59,662 nt of DNA from Pedobacter zeaxanthinifaciens. Its GTDB lineage: Bacteria > Bacteroidota > Bacteroidia > Sphingobacteriales > Sphingobacteriaceae. Below the pieces are notes generated by a model. It saw only the letters and a list, made by a program, of their open reading frames with translations, ran no database searches and was not told the origin of the DNA. The translations under genes and the position numbers were made by a program. Location of the stretch: NCBI RefSeq assembly GCF_003313335.1, contig NZ_QMHP01000004.1, positions 1-59,662 on the forward strand, given 5' to 3'. Each line of letters opens with the position of its first letter. Position 1 is the first letter of the stretch. Below, in pieces: positions 43,272-50,922 of the stretch.

Positions 43272-46031
43272 ATGTTAAACACACCTTCTCTAAGTGCGGA
43301 AGCTGAAGAGTTGCGCATCCAAGCGCTCTACTCTTACGATGTACTTGGAGAAGGTTTAAATAACGAGCTGGACAATCTGGTTAAGCTCGCCGCTCAAATC
43401 GCGTCTACCAAAAAATCGTACATCTCTTTTGTAGATCAGGAGCATATCGTTTTCAAGGCTTCTTATGGCCTAATCACTAAAGAACGTGTTTTTCAAAGAT
43501 GGGGCAGCATTTGCCAATTTGCAATGTATCGCAAAGAGGCCTATGTAGTTCAAAATATCCGAACGAGTGAAGATTTTTATGGAAGCCCCTTACTGCAAGC
43601 ACCAGATAACCTCGTTTTTTACGCAAGCGTAGCCTTAGTTGATACTGATGGCTATCCATTGGGCTGTTTATGTGTGGTTGACGATGAGGAGAAGCAATTA
43701 AGTCCATCGCAAATGGAGGCGCTTCAAACGCTGTCTCAGCAAATCATTACCCATCTTTCTTTAAGACGCAAAAACCTACAATTAGTAGCGCAAACTAAGC
43801 GTTCGGAAGAATTCATTAATGTATTTGAAGCATCTCCTGAAATCCATTGTATTTTAAACAGAAATGGCGACATACTTTTCACTAACCAAGCAGCCTACAA
43901 CATGCTGGGCTACCAGTTGGATGAGGTGCTAGGGAAAAGCATGTGGAGCTTTTGCTTTAAGGAGGATGTCCCTCGGATCATTAGCTATTTGGAAGAAGGG
44001 CTTAAGAATGGTCGGAAATTCTTTTCCTTAGATTTTAGGGTCATTGATAAGGAAAAAAATATCAAATGGCTAAGCTGGAGTATGGCCGCCAAAGGCGATA
44101 GATGGTTTAGTCATGGTAGGGATATTACGGAGAAAAAACGGCTAGATACTGAGCTGCTTCATTTATCACTGGTAGCCAGCAAGGTTAATAATGGTGTAGT
44201 AATTAGTGATGAAGATAATAGGGTTAGCTGGGCTAACGATGCCTTCACCGAAATTACCGGATTTACTTTGGAGGATATACAGGGGAAGCCTCTAGGTGAT
44301 TTGATTAGAGGGCCTGAAACAGATTGGTCCGTTATTGAAAATGCCAGGAAGCTGATAAAGGACAAAAAATCATTTACAGTGGATTTGCTTGCCTACCGCA
44401 AAGACAAAAGTAAAATTTGGCTATCCATCCACAGCACTATTGTGTTAAGTGCCGAAGGTGGTGTGGAAACGGAGATTGAGATTATCATCGATATCACGGA
44501 GAAGAAAAAAGCCGAGCAAGAACTGGAGGTGTTATCCACCGTAGCCAGTAAAACCAATACCGGCGTAGCTATTTGTAACCAAAATGGGAGTATAGCTTGG
44601 GTAAATGATGCCCTGGAACAATTGATAGGCTATTCGGCAGTAGAGTTGTACGGTAAAAAACTGGGAGATGTACTCTCTACAGATGAAACAGACAGGAAAG
44701 TGATAGCAGATGCCAGAAATGCATCGGCACATAAAAAATCCTTCTCTATTGAAGTGCTTGCTCAAAAGAAAAATGGCCATACCATTTGGTTATCGGTGGC
44801 CAATACGCCAATCCTTAACGATAAGGGCATGGTGGAACGCTACATTGAGTTAATTACGGATATTACCGAGAGGAAACAAGTAGAGCAAGATATTTTGCTG
44901 GCCAAGGAGCAGGCCCTTCAGCTTAGCGAGGCCAAAGAAATGTTCCTGTCTGTAATGAGCCACGAAATTAGAACACCACTGAATGCCATTATCGGGATGA
45001 CTCATTTGTTATTGGAGAACAATCCTAAACCATCGCAGGTGGATGATTTAAACATCCTGAAGTTTTCGGGAGAGAATTTATTGAACATCATTAACGATGT
45101 GCTGGATTTCACCAAAATTGAAACCGGGAATTTACATTTGGAATTTTTACCGGTTAACTTGCAGTTGTTATGTCAAGATATTGTTAGCTCGTTACAGGTA
45201 AATGCCGCTAAACAGTTCAATCAGCTTCTGTTAAATTTCGATAAAAAAATACCTGAATTGGTAATGGCCGATAAAACCAGGTTGTACCAAATTTTAATGA
45301 ATTTGCTTGGGAATGCCATTAAGTTTACCGATCACGGTTTGGTGGAGTTAATTGTGCGTGCTGGTGATGAAATAGATAATAAAGTAGCGGTTAAATTTGA
45401 AGTAAAAGATAACGGTATAGGCATCCCTCTGGATAAAAAGGACTATATTTTTGAAACTTTTACACAGGCGAAAACTGATATTTCAAGAAAGTACGGCGGC
45501 ACTGGATTGGGTTTGGCCATTACCAAACGTTTGCTGAATTTGCACCAGTCGGAAATTGTTGTAGATAGCACCGAGGGAAAAGGCACTACATTTTCTTTTA
45601 CAATTAATTTAGAGAAAGCCCAGGGGCAAACGACTGAAAACACTAAAAAAGTGCTTTTTGAAGGTAAGCGTGTGTTGGTTGTTGATGATAATGAAATCAA
45701 TATTTTAATAGCTAAACGCATTTTAACTACTTGGGGACTGCAAATAGATTTTGTTGCTGACGGCTACAAGGCGATTGAGGCAATTACCAGCCAAAAATAC
45801 GATTTGGTGTTAATGGACATCCAAATGCCTGGTATTAATGGTTTTGAAACCACCACTATTATCAGGGGCATGGAAGAGGAATATTATAGAAACCTTCCTA
45901 TTGTGGCGCTAACAGCATCTACACTAGATAATGAAAAAAGTAAATTTAAGGAAAGTGGCATGAACGGGCATGTGCTCAAGCCTTTTAATCCAAGCGAGAT
46001 TAAGAAAGTAATTTCTAATTTTTTAAGGTAA
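43272..46031 (+). CDS. Hybrid sensor histidine kinase (GAF-PAS-PAS-PAS-HisKA-HATPase-REC)
   Basis: The 919-residue protein has no membrane segment. A GAF domain (about 20-175, with SICQFAMYRKEAYVVQNI and LGCLCVVDDEE) is followed by three PAS/PAC units (about 180-560, each ending DITEKK or DITERK). Then come HisKA with the phospho-acceptor H564 in SVMSHEIRTPLNAIIGMTHLL, a HATPase with DNGIGIPLDKKDYIF and YGGTGLGLAI, and a C-terminal receiver with VLVVDDNEINILIAKR and D849 in LVLMDIQMPG. It is a soluble sensor relaying phosphate to its own receiver. I prefer the ATG at 43272, as the conserved GAF lead-in starts just after it; 43227 would add 15 residues. No partner regulator is adjacent. Confidence 0.92.
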   Translation: MLNTPSLSAEAEELRIQALYSYDVLGEGLNNELDNLVKLAAQIASTKKSYISFVDQEHIVFKASYGLITKERVFQRWGSICQFAMYRKEAYVVQNIRTSEDFYGSPLLQAPDNLVFYASVALVDTDGYPLGCLCVVDDEEKQLSPSQMEALQTLSQQIITHLSLRRKNLQLVAQTKRSEEFINVFEASPEIHCILNRNGDILFTNQAAYNMLGYQLDEVLGKSMWSFCFKEDVPRIISYLEEGLKNGRKFFSLDFRVIDKEKNIKWLSWSMAAKGDRWFSHGRDITEKKRLDTELLHLSLVASKVNNGVVISDEDNRVSWANDAFTEITGFTLEDIQGKPLGDLIRGPETDWSVIENARKLIKDKKSFTVDLLAYRKDKSKIWLSIHSTIVLSAEGGVETEIEIIIDITEKKKAEQELEVLSTVASKTNTGVAICNQNGSIAWVNDALEQLIGYSAVELYGKKLGDVLSTDETDRKVIADARNASAHKKSFSIEVLAQKKNGHTIWLSVANTPILNDKGMVERYIELITDITERKQVEQDILLAKEQALQLSEAKEMFLSVMSHEIRTPLNAIIGMTHLLLENNPKPSQVDDLNILKFSGENLLNIINDVLDFTKIETGNLHLEFLPVNLQLLCQDIVSSLQVNAAKQFNQLLLNFDKKIPELVMADKTRLYQILMNLLGNAIKFTDHGLVELIVRAGDEIDNKVAVKFEVKDNGIGIPLDKKDYIFETFTQAKTDISRKYGGTGLGLAITKRLLNLHQSEIVVDSTEGKGTTFSFTINLEKAQGQTTENTKKVLFEGKRVLVVDDNEINILIAKRILTTWGLQIDFVADGYKAIEAITSQKYDLVLMDIQMPGINGFETTTIIRGMEEEYYRNLPIVALTASTLDNEKSKFKESGMNGHVLKPFNPSEIKKVISNFLR

Positions 46032-46036
46032 AAGTA

Positions 46037-46071
46037 AAGGGCCGATATTCCGAGTGGAATGATCGACCCTT
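46037..46071. terminator. Hairpin between convergent genes
   Basis: AAGGGCCGATATTCC pairs imperfectly with GGAATGATCGACCCTT around a 4-nt loop, with one mismatch and one bulge. It lies 5 bp past the kinase stop and 73 bp before the convergent lipoprotein stop. There is no good T-run, so it may be a weak bidirectional terminator. Confidence 0.45.
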
Positions 46072-46144
46072 ACCATCTAAATTAACGCTCTCGATATAAT
46101 AAACGAGAAGCGTGTCTAAAAAGTTTTTAGAAAAGGAAAAAAAA

Positions 46145-47530
46145 TTATCTTTTTTCGTAACAACCTAATTCTGAGGGAAATATTCTCGTTACCGCCCTAA
46201 TATCTTCTGTTAGGTAACGGGTGTAATAAGGATGGCTGGTTAAATTTAGTCCTTTGTTAATTACCGGACTGCCATCATTTAAACGATAATTGCCTTGACG
46301 TGGGTTTTGAAATAATGGATCGGTGTTTACAATATTACCGTTTCCGCTAAAACTAGCCTGTACAGTTTTGATCAGGTTGTTTTTCACGTCCGTTGTGATT
46401 GCTGCCGTAGATTTCTTTTCAATCAGGAGTTCATCTTCTAAACTTCCCCAAATGATGTTGTTGGTGAGTGTTACTTTTAGGGCGTTAAATTGACTATTGC
46501 TAATGTAATCGGATAGATATACCGCAGATGTACGCCTAGCGAAATTAAAGTTAAATGCCGCAAAAGTATTCTGTGCAAAATCATATTGCCCACCGCCAAC
46601 ACCATAAACCAAGTACTGGCCACAGTTGTAAAACAGGTTGTTGTAAGCTGCTAAGTGTGTATGGTAGCCCAAAAAGCCTACCACTTGCATATTTTTAACA
46701 ATTGTGTTTGCTAATACCAATTTAGGGTTATTGTTGCTTGAAAGCGAATCGACCGTTATGCCAGCAATGCCATTTTTTACCGTTGCATGGTTGATGATTG
46801 AATTTTTGCTACTGCCATAAAAATGTATTCCGTTCCATTGGCCAGGTTCCTCTTCGTAAATGCGCTCTGTTCTATCGCTGGCAAACAAAATAGTATCGGC
46901 GGTAGTGCCATTTGCTACCAATGTTCCTTTTACATTTAAAGTTGAGCCGCTGTGAAATAAAATTCTACTCCCGGGAGCAATGGTTAGCGTAGCATTTTCT
47001 GCCACTGTAAGCGAGTTGTAAACGATGTAAGGCAGCTTGCTATTCCAAGTGGTGTTGCTAGTGATGGCTGTGTTGCGTAAGAATATGGCATTTTGGCCGT
47101 AGCAAAGCAGTGGCATTTTATCTTTCTTGCCATTAAAAAATAATAAAATCGAATCCTGAACAATAAAAGGCTGGTTTTGGGCAGTAGGGTTTACATTTAC
47201 CTTTACCAAAACGTTAATAGAATCCTTACCGTTGATTTTGATGTTTTTGCCTTCCACCATTTGACGCCCATTAACGTTAATGCTAAACGGTGAATTTGCA
47301 CCACCGCCAATCTTAATCTCATCAATGTTGATGGCCTTTTCGTTGTAGTTGAAAATTTTAAATCTACGTATGGTTGAGCCGGTAGCGGTAAATACGGTAT
47401 CAAACAATACGCTATCTGTTGAAAAACTAAGTTTTGCTTCAGGATCAAAAGTAATTTCTTCGTCTTTATTGCAAGCTGCAAAAAACAAAGTAAGTAGGGT
47501 TAGTATGGACAGTAAGTTTAAACTTTTCAT
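46145..47530 (-). CDS. Beta-helix lipoprotein
   Basis: The 461-residue product has a lipoprotein signal peptide with lipobox FFAA-C (C20). An N-terminal beta-sandwich (about 30-135, FSTDSVLFDTVFTATGSTIR ... NVLVKVNVNPTAQNQPF) leads into a parallel beta-helix (about 160-440; YNSLTVAENATLTIAPGSRI, GTLVANGTTADTILFASDR) ending GLNLTSHPYYTRYLTEDIRA. It is a predicted outer-membrane or periplasmic lipoprotein common in Bacteroidota, function unknown. Its start overlaps the comF stop by 4 bp, so the two are cotranscribed. Confidence 0.78.
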   Translation of the reverse strand: MKSLNLLSILTLLTLFFAACNKDEEITFDPEAKLSFSTDSVLFDTVFTATGSTIRRFKIFNYNEKAINIDEIKIGGGANSPFSINVNGRQMVEGKNIKINGKDSINVLVKVNVNPTAQNQPFIVQDSILLFFNGKKDKMPLLCYGQNAIFLRNTAITSNTTWNSKLPYIVYNSLTVAENATLTIAPGSRILFHSGSTLNVKGTLVANGTTADTILFASDRTERIYEEEPGQWNGIHFYGSSKNSIINHATVKNGIAGITVDSLSSNNNPKLVLANTIVKNMQVVGFLGYHTHLAAYNNLFYNCGQYLVYGVGGGQYDFAQNTFAAFNFNFARRTSAVYLSDYISNSQFNALKVTLTNNIIWGSLEDELLIEKKSTAAITTDVKNNLIKTVQASFSGNGNIVNTDPLFQNPRQGNYRLNDGSPVINKGLNLTSHPYYTRYLTEDIRAVTRIFPSELGCYEKR

Positions 47531-48228
47531 TGTTCAGCAAAGGCTAGTGCCGCGATACTTAATTTTTTAATCCCGTGAGCCAGCAGTGTATTTCCACATG
47601 CTTCTAATGTTGCGCCTGTGGTAATTACATCGTCAACAAGCAACACGTGTTTATCTGCCAAATCGTTTATTTCTTTAACACCAAATACATCCTGCATGTT
47701 TTCATACCTATGATATCTGGCTTTTTGGGTCTGGCTTTCGGTAGCCTTATTTCTAAATAAGCTCTTGATATCCATTTGCACACCAAGCTCGTTAGCCAAA
47801 CCTTTTGCAATATACTCACTTTGATTGTATCCTCTTAATTTTAGTTTCTTTTGATGTAGTGGAACTGGAATAACCCAATCGATATCCTGATAAGTTTCTG
47901 CCAATTTCAAGCGATTTCCCATTAGCTGCCCTAGTTTTACGCCCACTTGGGTTTGGTTTTTATACTTGAGGCTGTGCATCAAATTTTGCACTTTAGTACC
48001 TTTTTTGAAATATAGCATGGCCGTAGCGGCATGTAAGGGGAGTCGCCCCCAAAATTGCTTGGCTACCGGATTATCTTCGAATTTATGAAAATCGGTTAAA
48101 GGCAAGTCGTACAAGCATTGAGCGCAAATGTCGTTTTCGCCATGGTAAAGCAGTTTTCCACAACCATTACACAGCGCAGGGAAAAGTAGGTTGATTAAAT
48201 CTTCGGTATAACGTTTTAAGGCAAACAT
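47527..48228 (-). CDS. comF: ComF-family phosphoribosyltransferase-like protein
   Basis: The 233-residue protein has an N-terminal zinc-ribbon pattern CNGCGKLL ... CAQC (C20, C23, C35, C38). The phosphoribosyltransferase motif is HVLLVDDVITTGATLEACG (about 193-211), with the ComF signature VPLHQKKLKLRGYNQSEYIAKGL. ComF is needed for uptake or processing of transforming DNA. The first 192 bp and the upstream region are repeated 2.4 kb away (50454-50922), where the start codon has become ATA. This copy is intact. Confidence 0.9.
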   Translation of the reverse strand: MFALKRYTEDLINLLFPALCNGCGKLLYHGENDICAQCLYDLPLTDFHKFEDNPVAKQFWGRLPLHAATAMLYFKKGTKVQNLMHSLKYKNQTQVGVKLGQLMGNRLKLAETYQDIDWVIPVPLHQKKLKLRGYNQSEYIAKGLANELGVQMDIKSLFRNKATESQTQKARYHRYENMQDVFGVKEINDLADKHVLLVDDVITTGATLEACGNTLLAHGIKKLSIAALAFAEQ

Positions 48229-48560
48229 TATACAAGATACTAAAAATTAACTGATTAGGTTGTTTGCTGTTTTGAAATTTGATTGGCTCGATCTAATTTT
48301 TTCTTATGGAAAAATGTCTTACTTTGGTTTAAGTGTTCCAAAGGGTCACTTAAATTATTTATAAAAACCAAGGTCTCCAGACCGAAATAAGCACCGCTAA
48401 ATTGGCTCTACTGTGATAAGACCTTTCCTTTCTTGGTGATAAGCTATTTTTCATGTATTATTTCCAGAACGGCCTGTGCCGATTTTTCGGTAGTCTTCGG
48501 TTTCATTTAAGGTTTAAGTGACCGCTGAAAAAACGAACACTTAAACGAGTTGGGTTGGCT
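48036..48560. repeat. Segmental duplication, copy A (comF 5' end and upstream region)
   Basis: This segment covers the comF N-terminus and the 338-bp gap to the next gene, and is repeated in the same orientation at 50454-50922 with few substitutions in the comF part. The non-coding part (48229-48566) holds no gene. It contains two inverted pairs of TTTAAGTG/CACTTAAA (48328-48354 and 48512-48546) and the small palindrome GGTCTCCAGACC. It lies immediately downstream (minus sense) of an immunity candidate in both copies. Confidence 0.9.
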
Positions 48561-48566
48561 TTTGTC

Positions 48567-49001
48567 TTACACCGTTTTGAACCGATTGATATTCCTTTCA
48601 AAAATTGTTCTTATCCCACCATCATCTATCCCACCACGTTTTCTTATTATCTCTGTCCACACAAAGGGACTAATTGTTACATGAGCTTCCCCATCATTGC
48701 CCCAATTATTTATGATAGGCGTTCCATAGGCTTCATCTTTTTTTAAAGTAGATAATTCCCAATTGCCCCCAAAGTATTTTATAAACGCTTCGCCCATGTA
48801 AGCAATAAAAACCTGTTTTAAATATTCTTGATCGATTGCTTTTACAATATTGTTCTCATAGTACAAATGCACTTTTTCTATCTCATCCAATGTAAAAGTC
48901 AATGAAGATTTTACAATATTTTCTGCAACCCAATCCAAATATTCGGGTAGCTTGTTTTGAAAATCTTGATAATTTGTTTTTATCTCTTTTAATCCTTTCA
49001 T
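48567..49001 (-). CDS. Candidate immunity protein for an orphan toxin fragment
   Basis: The 144-residue protein is soluble and acidic with no signal peptide. It contains FIAYMGEAFIKYFGGNWEL, YGTPIINNWGNDGEAHVTIS and ends GIRTIFERNINRFKTV. The phrase 'GEAFIKYFGGNWEL ... YGTPII' recurs in small Bacteroidota proteins found beside toxins, but I cannot name a family. It starts 1 bp after the stop of a 64-codon toxin-like C-terminal fragment. That spacing is typical of toxin-immunity pairs. Its 3' flank is the duplicated sequence also found after the 150-residue immunity candidate at 50901. Confidence 0.65.
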   Translation of the reverse strand: MKGLKEIKTNYQDFQNKLPEYLDWVAENIVKSSLTFTLDEIEKVHLYYENNIVKAIDQEYLKQVFIAYMGEAFIKYFGGNWELSTLKKDEAYGTPIINNWGNDGEAHVTISPFVWTEIIRKRGGIDDGGIRTIFERNINRFKTV

Positions 49002-49002
49002 A

Positions 49003-49197
49003 TCAATAAATTACTACTTTAAAGCTTTTGGCGGATAAACCTTGCTTGGTCATTTCTTCTTGTATAAATTTCAAAGCATTGTCGTCTATGCCATCCAAAG
49101 CGTGCCATTCAATTTTTGAAACATCCGAACTTCGAGATTGTGCAATTATTTCAATATCCTTTTTAACCTGCCGTTGGAAATCCCATCGCTGGCGCAC
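49003..49197 (-). pseudogene. Orphan toxin C-terminal fragment (family unknown)
   Basis: The open frame starts at a GTG inside a REP palindrome (RQRWDF is encoded by the repeat) and continues VKKDIEIIAQSRSSDVSKIE ... IQEEMTKQGLSAKSFKVVIY, ending 1 bp before an immunity candidate. There is no signal peptide and no credible start. The compact alpha/beta ending and the position suggest the last 55-60 residues of a polymorphic toxin whose N-terminal part is missing. A small genuine protein is less likely. The toxin activity cannot be read. Confidence 0.55.
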
Positions 49198-49219
49198 GCG
49201 TGTCGCGTGTGCAAATTAG
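49182..49219. repeat. REP palindrome 1 (at toxin fragment junction)
   Basis: A 38-bp unit contains the hairpin GCGCACGCG-TGT-CGCGTGTGC (8 of 9 stem pairs). It is identical to 49801-49838 and nearly identical, inverted, to 50427-50458. It abuts the orphan toxin fragment and is far more GC-rich than its surroundings. REP-associated transposase DNA lies 0.6 kb away. Confidence 0.88.
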
Positions 49220-49232
49220 GAAGGAATTTCAT

Positions 49233-49673
49233 TTATAAATTATTTATTCCATCTTCGATTAAGAAATCAGTGAATGATTTTTTGTAGTCTATTATTTCAA
49301 GTGAATCATTAAGAAGTTTGATAGGTGGGTTTTCATTATCGCGACATTCAAAAAAGAAAAAATTATAACCTTGCCATTGACCAAAGAAAAAGTAATTTTC
49401 TTTCAACTTTGGTTTTTCATTTTTAAGCTTTCTATCATCAAAATTCAGCATTTCAATAGCATCATTTTTATTATCCATTAAAGCTGGATAAGTCATGTAA
49501 TAACTGCTTAACAAATTTCCACTGGTTTCTCCAAAATTGCATAAAAATTCTTTGTATGCAGTTGGCAATTTCAATTGAAAATAATCTTCAATTTCAAGAA
49601 TTTTTGCCATCTCTAATCCCTTAATAGTACCAATTTTCGATATATTATCTTCAATAAACGTTAAATAATTCAT
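49233..49673 (-). CDS. SMI1/KNR4 (SUKH) family immunity protein
   Basis: The 146-residue protein shows the SUKH pattern: an N-terminal helix, EIEDYFQLKLPTAYKEFLCNFGETSGN (about 26-52; the P-x-x-Y/F-K-E-F-L signature), a beta-rich core with YFFFGQWQGYNFFFFECRD and a short Ile/Asp-rich end. SUKH proteins neutralise many nuclease and deaminase toxins in polymorphic toxin systems. Here it follows, after 5 bp, a truncated deaminase-type toxin end. It would therefore be the immunity partner left with a displaced cassette. AT-rich, like other cassette genes. Confidence 0.85.
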   Translation of the reverse strand: MNYLTFIEDNISKIGTIKGLEMAKILEIEDYFQLKLPTAYKEFLCNFGETSGNLLSSYYMTYPALMDNKNDAIEMLNFDDRKLKNEKPKLKENYFFFGQWQGYNFFFFECRDNENPPIKLLNDSLEIIDYKKSFTDFLIEDGINNL

Positions 49674-49678
49674 GTCTG

Positions 49679-49804
49679 TTAATAATGTAGTTTTGGACTA
49701 GTAACAACTTTAATATTTACATTCGGAAACATTTCGCTAAATTGTTGAAATATTGCCGAACATGATGAGCAAGGACACAAATCACTTGTAACTTTAACTT
49801 CCCA
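49679..49804 (-). pseudogene. Truncated deaminase-type toxin C-terminus
   Basis: In the minus frame starting at the REP edge I translate WEVKVTSDLCPCSSCSAIF followed by QQFSEMFPNVNIKVVTSPKL and HY-stop. PCSSC is the second zinc-binding motif (PCxxC) of the cytidine-deaminase superfamily, and the following FPNVNIKV strand is typical of bacterial toxin deaminases. The first motif (H/C-A-E) is missing because the frame runs straight into the REP unit, so the fragment is inactive. There is no start codon. A SUKH immunity gene begins 5 bp later. Confidence 0.7.
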
Positions 49805-49838
49805 TCGCTGGCGCACGCGTGTCGCGTGTGCAAATTAG
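49801..49838. repeat. REP palindrome 2 (left flank of the RAYT gene)
   Basis: This 38-bp unit is identical to 49182-49219 and carries the same GCGCACGCG/CGCGTGTGC hairpin. It lies 5 bp past the transposase stop and joins directly to the truncated deaminase frame. With the inverted unit at 50427-50458 it brackets the transposase gene. Confidence 0.9.
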
Positions 49839-49843
49839 TTCCT

Positions 49844-50389
49844 TCATAAATAAGCTATTTCAATTATTCCTTTTCCTCCGCAGTAATCTATTGCGCTACT
49901 ATATTTCCAATGCCAAACTTCATTTACGAAACCAGAAACAACTGGATTATTATGCAGGTAATCTGCTTTTTGCTCAATAACCTCAGCACTCCATAATTCA
50001 ATCGGCTTATTGTTATGCTGCCAAAATTGCTTTCCTTTTACGTTGCTGCTTTTTGAACCCGCTCTTTCAAACATCCAAAGCATCCATTCCTTTCTGCTTT
50101 CTTGGCTGTTTTATCTTATCGCTTTTGCAACCTGCTTGGATGTATGCTCTTTAAATCTGCCGAGCAAAACATCGGGATTATTGTCTTTAGCGCTAAAAAT
50201 TAAGTGCACATGACTTGGCATAATGCACCAGCAATAGATTTCCATACCCAAATTGTTCTGGCAATAAATTAAACTATCTACCAAAATATCATTGTACAAC
50301 GGCCTGGTAAATACATCTATCCAATACACTGTGGCAAAACTTACAAAGTATAGTCCTTCTTTGTTATGAAATTTGTATTTACGGCTCAT
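49844..50389 (-). pseudogene. REP-associated tyrosine transposase (RAYT, Y1_Tnp), interrupted by one stop codon
   Basis: One 181-codon frame encodes KFHNKEGLYFVSFATVYWID, the HUH motif MPSHVHLIF (H60, H62), the tail SRKEWMLWMFERAG, then QFWQHNNKPIELW and the region of the catalytic tyrosine ADYLHNNPV (Y144). Codon 93 is TAA (AIR-stop-NSQESRKEW), with both halves in the same frame, so one substitution (for example GAA to TAA) would explain it. RAYT proteins bind and nick REP hairpins. Ends of the gene are otherwise complete. REP units flank it on both sides. Confidence 0.85.
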
Positions 50390-50426
50390 TATTTAGTTTT
50401 AATTACTTTCCATTAGCTACTGGTAT

Positions 50427-50458
50427 TTCACACGCGACACGCGTGCGCTAGCGAGGGG
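50427..50458. repeat. REP palindrome 3, inverted (right flank of the RAYT gene)
   Basis: CACACGCGACACGCGTGCGC followed by TAGCGAGGGG is the reverse complement of the other two REP units with a few changes. It lies 38 bp upstream of the transposase start and runs into the comF duplicate, sharing the GGGG at the joint. Confidence 0.85.
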
Positions 50459-50646
50459 AGTCGCCCCCAAAATTGCTTGGCTACCGGATTATCTTCGAAT
50501 TTATGAAAATCAGTTAAAGGTAAGTCGTACAAACATTGGGCGCAAATGTCGTTTTCGCCATGGTAAAGCAGTTTTCCGCAACCATTACACAGCGCAGGGA
50601 AAAGTAGGTTGATTAAATCTTCGGTATAACGTTTTAAGGCAAATAT
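50454..50646 (-). pseudogene. comF 5' fragment (duplicate)
   Basis: This repeats the first 64 codons of comF (48037-48228), including the CNGCG zinc-ribbon motif, with a few substitutions. The start codon is ATA, and the frame ends at the REP unit after the codons for FWGRLP. It therefore cannot make ComF. It lies inside the 510-bp stretch 50390-50900, which otherwise holds the REP unit and duplicated non-coding sequence. Confidence 0.88.
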
Positions 50647-50922
50647 TATACAAGATACTAAAAATTAACTGATTAGGTTGTTTGCTGTTTTGAAATTTGA
50701 TTGGGTCGATCTAATTTTTTCTTATGGAAAAATGTCTTACTCTGGTATAAGTGTTCCGAAGGGTCACTTAAATTATTTATAAAACCAAGGTCTCCAGACC
50801 GAAATGAGAGCCTCTAAGTTTGGCTCTATGACCTGTACCTATTTCTAGGGTAGTTTTCGGTTTCATTTAAGGTTTAAGTGACCGCTGAAAAAGCGAACAC
50901 TTAAACCAGTTGGGGGAGGCTA
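50454..50922. repeat. Segmental duplication, copy B
   Basis: It matches 48036-48560 in the same orientation. The comF part is nearly identical; the upstream part has diverged more and lacks about 58 bp between the GGTCTCCAGACC palindrome and GGTTTCATTTAAGG. At its far end the repeat includes the last codons and stop of the immunity candidate at 50901. One of the TTTAAGTG inverted pairs is intact, the other has a T-to-A change. Confidence 0.9.

Larger units (their letters stand above)
49801..50458 (-). mobile_element. REP-RAYT element (REPtron) with a broken transposase
   Basis: A Y1/REP-associated tyrosine transposase gene lies between two REP units in opposite orientation, the classical REPtron layout. 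The whole is about 660 bp. The transposase has one in-frame stop, so the element is probably no longer autonomous. It sits exactly between a displaced toxin cassette and a partial comF copy. Confidence 0.75.

Noticed and set aside
50093..50113. Programmed read-through or recoding of the RAYT stop codon
   Set aside because: No recoding signal is visible and TAA is the least read-through-prone stop; a point mutation is simpler.
50111..50389. Two separate transposase genes (50111-50389 and 49844-50083)
   Set aside because: Both lie in one frame and together give a single full-length RAYT; they are one gene split by a stop codon.
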